This document shows, piece by piece, positions 5,296 through 6,341 of a stretch of 6,341 nucleotides of DNA. This DNA is from Actinomycetota bacterium (GTDB lineage Bacteria > Actinomycetota > Acidimicrobiia > Acidimicrobiales > BP-101), in the NCBI GenBank assembly GCA_030838265.1, contig JAUTXA010000052.1, positions 1 to 6,341 on the forward strand. Direction: 5' to 3'. Made by a program: the position numbers and the translations under genes. Every line of letters starts with the position of its first letter. Position 1 is the stretch's first letter. The notes beneath the pieces are model-generated. The model was not told the DNA's origin. It worked only from the letters and a program-made list of their open reading frames with translations, and made no database searches.

Positions 5296-6341
5296 GCGGG
5301 CCAACCCAGGGGGCGACGGACGCGTCCCTCCGCCGCTTCCTGCTGGTCATCAACCTGCTCGGGGCGGCGTCCGTCCTCTCGGCCCTTCTCGATCCGAGCG
5401 CCCTGCTCCACCCGCCGGCGGTGATCCGCCTCCTGGCCGCGGGCACGGCCTTCGTGGTCGGCGAGCTGGCCCTGCTTCACATCCGCATCGGTGACGAGAA
5501 CCACTCCTTCACGTGGTCCGAGGCGGCCATGATCATCGGCATGGTGCTGGTGCCGGCGCCCTGGGCCCGCATCATCGGCCCTCTCGGCGTGGCCCTCGTC
5601 CACCTGTGGTGCCGCCGGTCGGCCGTCAAGGTCGCCTTCAACGCCATGTCGTTCGCGGTGGCCTTGGTGCTGGCTCGGGTGACGTTCGACCTGGTGGGCG
5701 GGGCCGACCCCGGCATCCACCAGCTGCGGACGTGGCTCGCCCTCTCCCTGGCCTCGTTCGTCTTCTTCGTCTGGAACGGCGGGACGGTGGCCACCGCTGT
5801 CGCCCTCTCGCAGGGGCTGCGCGTGCGCGACGTCTACCGACGGGGCCTGGCCCTGCAGGCCTTTGTGTGGATGGGCAACACCACCTTCGGCCTGGTGATC
5901 GTGACGGCCGCGGCCCGCGACCGCCGGCTGCTCGTGGTCGTCCCTCTCTTCCTCGTCTTCCTCTACCTGGCCGACCGCGGCTACCTGCGGGCCATGGAGG
6001 AGCGCGACCAGTGGCGCCTGCTGCAACAGGTGTCGGCCGGGCTGGTGTCGGTCGACGGCGACGCCCTGGTGACCCAGCTGCTCGAGGGAGCGCGCGAGCT
6101 GCTGCGGGCCGACGTCGTCGAGCTGGTCGTGACCGAGGCGGCCGGCACCGCGGCGCGCTACTGCTCGTTCGAGGCGGGGACCTGCGAGCACACGATCGGC
6201 GCCGACCAGGTGCTCGACCCCGAGGCGCTCGGCCTGGCGACGGTGCTGGCTGCACCGCTGGTCGACGGCCACGGGTCGGTGGGGCGCATCACCGCCGGCT
6301 TCCGCAGCGCCCACAAGCTGACGGCCCGGCACCGCCACGTC
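5292..6341 (+). CDS. Multi-TM membrane protein with GAF-like domain, C-terminus cut by window edge
   Basis: The frame opens at GTG 5292, overlapping the protease stop as GTGA, and runs without a stop for 350 codons to the right edge. Residues 15-227 hold about seven to eight hydrophobic segments (near 15-33, 44-63, 76-90, 92-107, 113-135, 147-171, 186-207 and 212-227). A charged linker (GYLRAMEERDQWRLLQQ, 230-246) has the look of a short signalling helix. Residues 247-350 resemble the first part of a GAF domain (VTQLLEGARELLRADVVEL, then APLVDGHGSVGRI). In actinobacteria this layout of a membrane module plus GAF commonly precedes GGDEF/EAL, histidine kinase or phosphatase domains, but the output domain is beyond the window, so function is left as membrane signalling protein. 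The segment TWSEAAMIIGMVLVPAPWAR, followed by RRSAVKVAFN, recalls the membrane part of some diguanylate cyclase/phosphodiesterase proteins from memory only. Confidence 0.75.
   Translation, partial: MSGPTQGATDASLRRFLLVINLLGAASVLSALLDPSALLHPPAVIRLLAAGTAFVVGELALLHIRIGDENHSFTWSEAAMIIGMVLVPAPWARIIGPLGVALVHLWCRRSAVKVAFNAMSFAVALVLARVTFDLVGGADPGIHQLRTWLALSLASFVFFVWNGGTVATAVALSQGLRVRDVYRRGLALQAFVWMGNTTFGLVIVTAAARDRRLLVVVPLFLVFLYLADRGYLRAMEERDQWRLLQQVSAGLVSVDGDALVTQLLEGARELLRADVVELVVTEAAGTAARYCSFEAGTCEHTIGADQVLDPEALGLATVLAAPLVDGHGSVGRITAGFRSAHKLTARHRHV

Noticed and set aside
5175..6338. Long minus-strand open frame opposite the membrane sensor
   Set aside because: It is a His/Arg/Gln-rich low-complexity product. 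The plus frame has hydrophobic segments and a GAF-like domain and is coupled to the protease gene.

Overview
The window is very GC-rich, with G/C at most third codon positions, GTG as well as ATG starts, and long spurious open frames on the opposite strand of real genes. The protein types (actinobacterial-style S8 protease with Trp-rich tail repeats, GGSVAG-type flavoprotein monooxygenase, multi-TM/GAF sensor) point to an actinobacterium, possibly of the Acidimicrobiia. That lineage guess is inference only.

Layout: (A) 1-2673, minus strand: two co-directional genes 33 bp apart. The first transcribed (1165-2673) encodes a 502-aa protein related to the large subunit of N,N-dimethylformamidase. 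It is followed by a FAD-dependent monooxygenase-like protein (1-1131) whose C-terminus runs off the left edge. They look like a small operon for oxidising or hydrolysing an unidentified small molecule. (B) 2674-2815: a 142-bp divergent intergenic region. (C) 2816-3190, plus strand: a 124-aa single-domain cupin with an excellent Shine-Dalgarno. (D) 3191-3408: 218 bp without a gene, relatively AT-richer in the middle, holding an 11-bp paired inverted repeat with a nested 5-bp helix and several further hairpins directly before the next gene. It is a candidate structured 5' leader or a long-range operator. (E) 3409-5295, plus: a secreted subtilisin-like (S8) serine protease with signal peptide, propeptide-like region, complete Asp/His/Ser triad, a two-cysteine module and a C-terminal array of 17 tandem Thr-Gly-Ser-Ser-Trp pentapeptides. 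(F) 5292-6341 (runs off the right edge), plus: a polytopic membrane protein followed by a GAF-like domain. Its GTG start overlaps the protease stop by 4 bp, so the two are probably translationally coupled.

The most interesting unit is D-E-F: a structured leader, an exported protease with an unusual Trp repeat tail, and a coupled membrane sensor whose output domain lies outside the window. The sensor architecture resembles the N-terminal half of actinobacterial signalling proteins such as GGDEF/EAL proteins or kinases, but the output domain cannot be seen here. No tRNA, rRNA, CRISPR, insertion sequence or attachment site was recognised.
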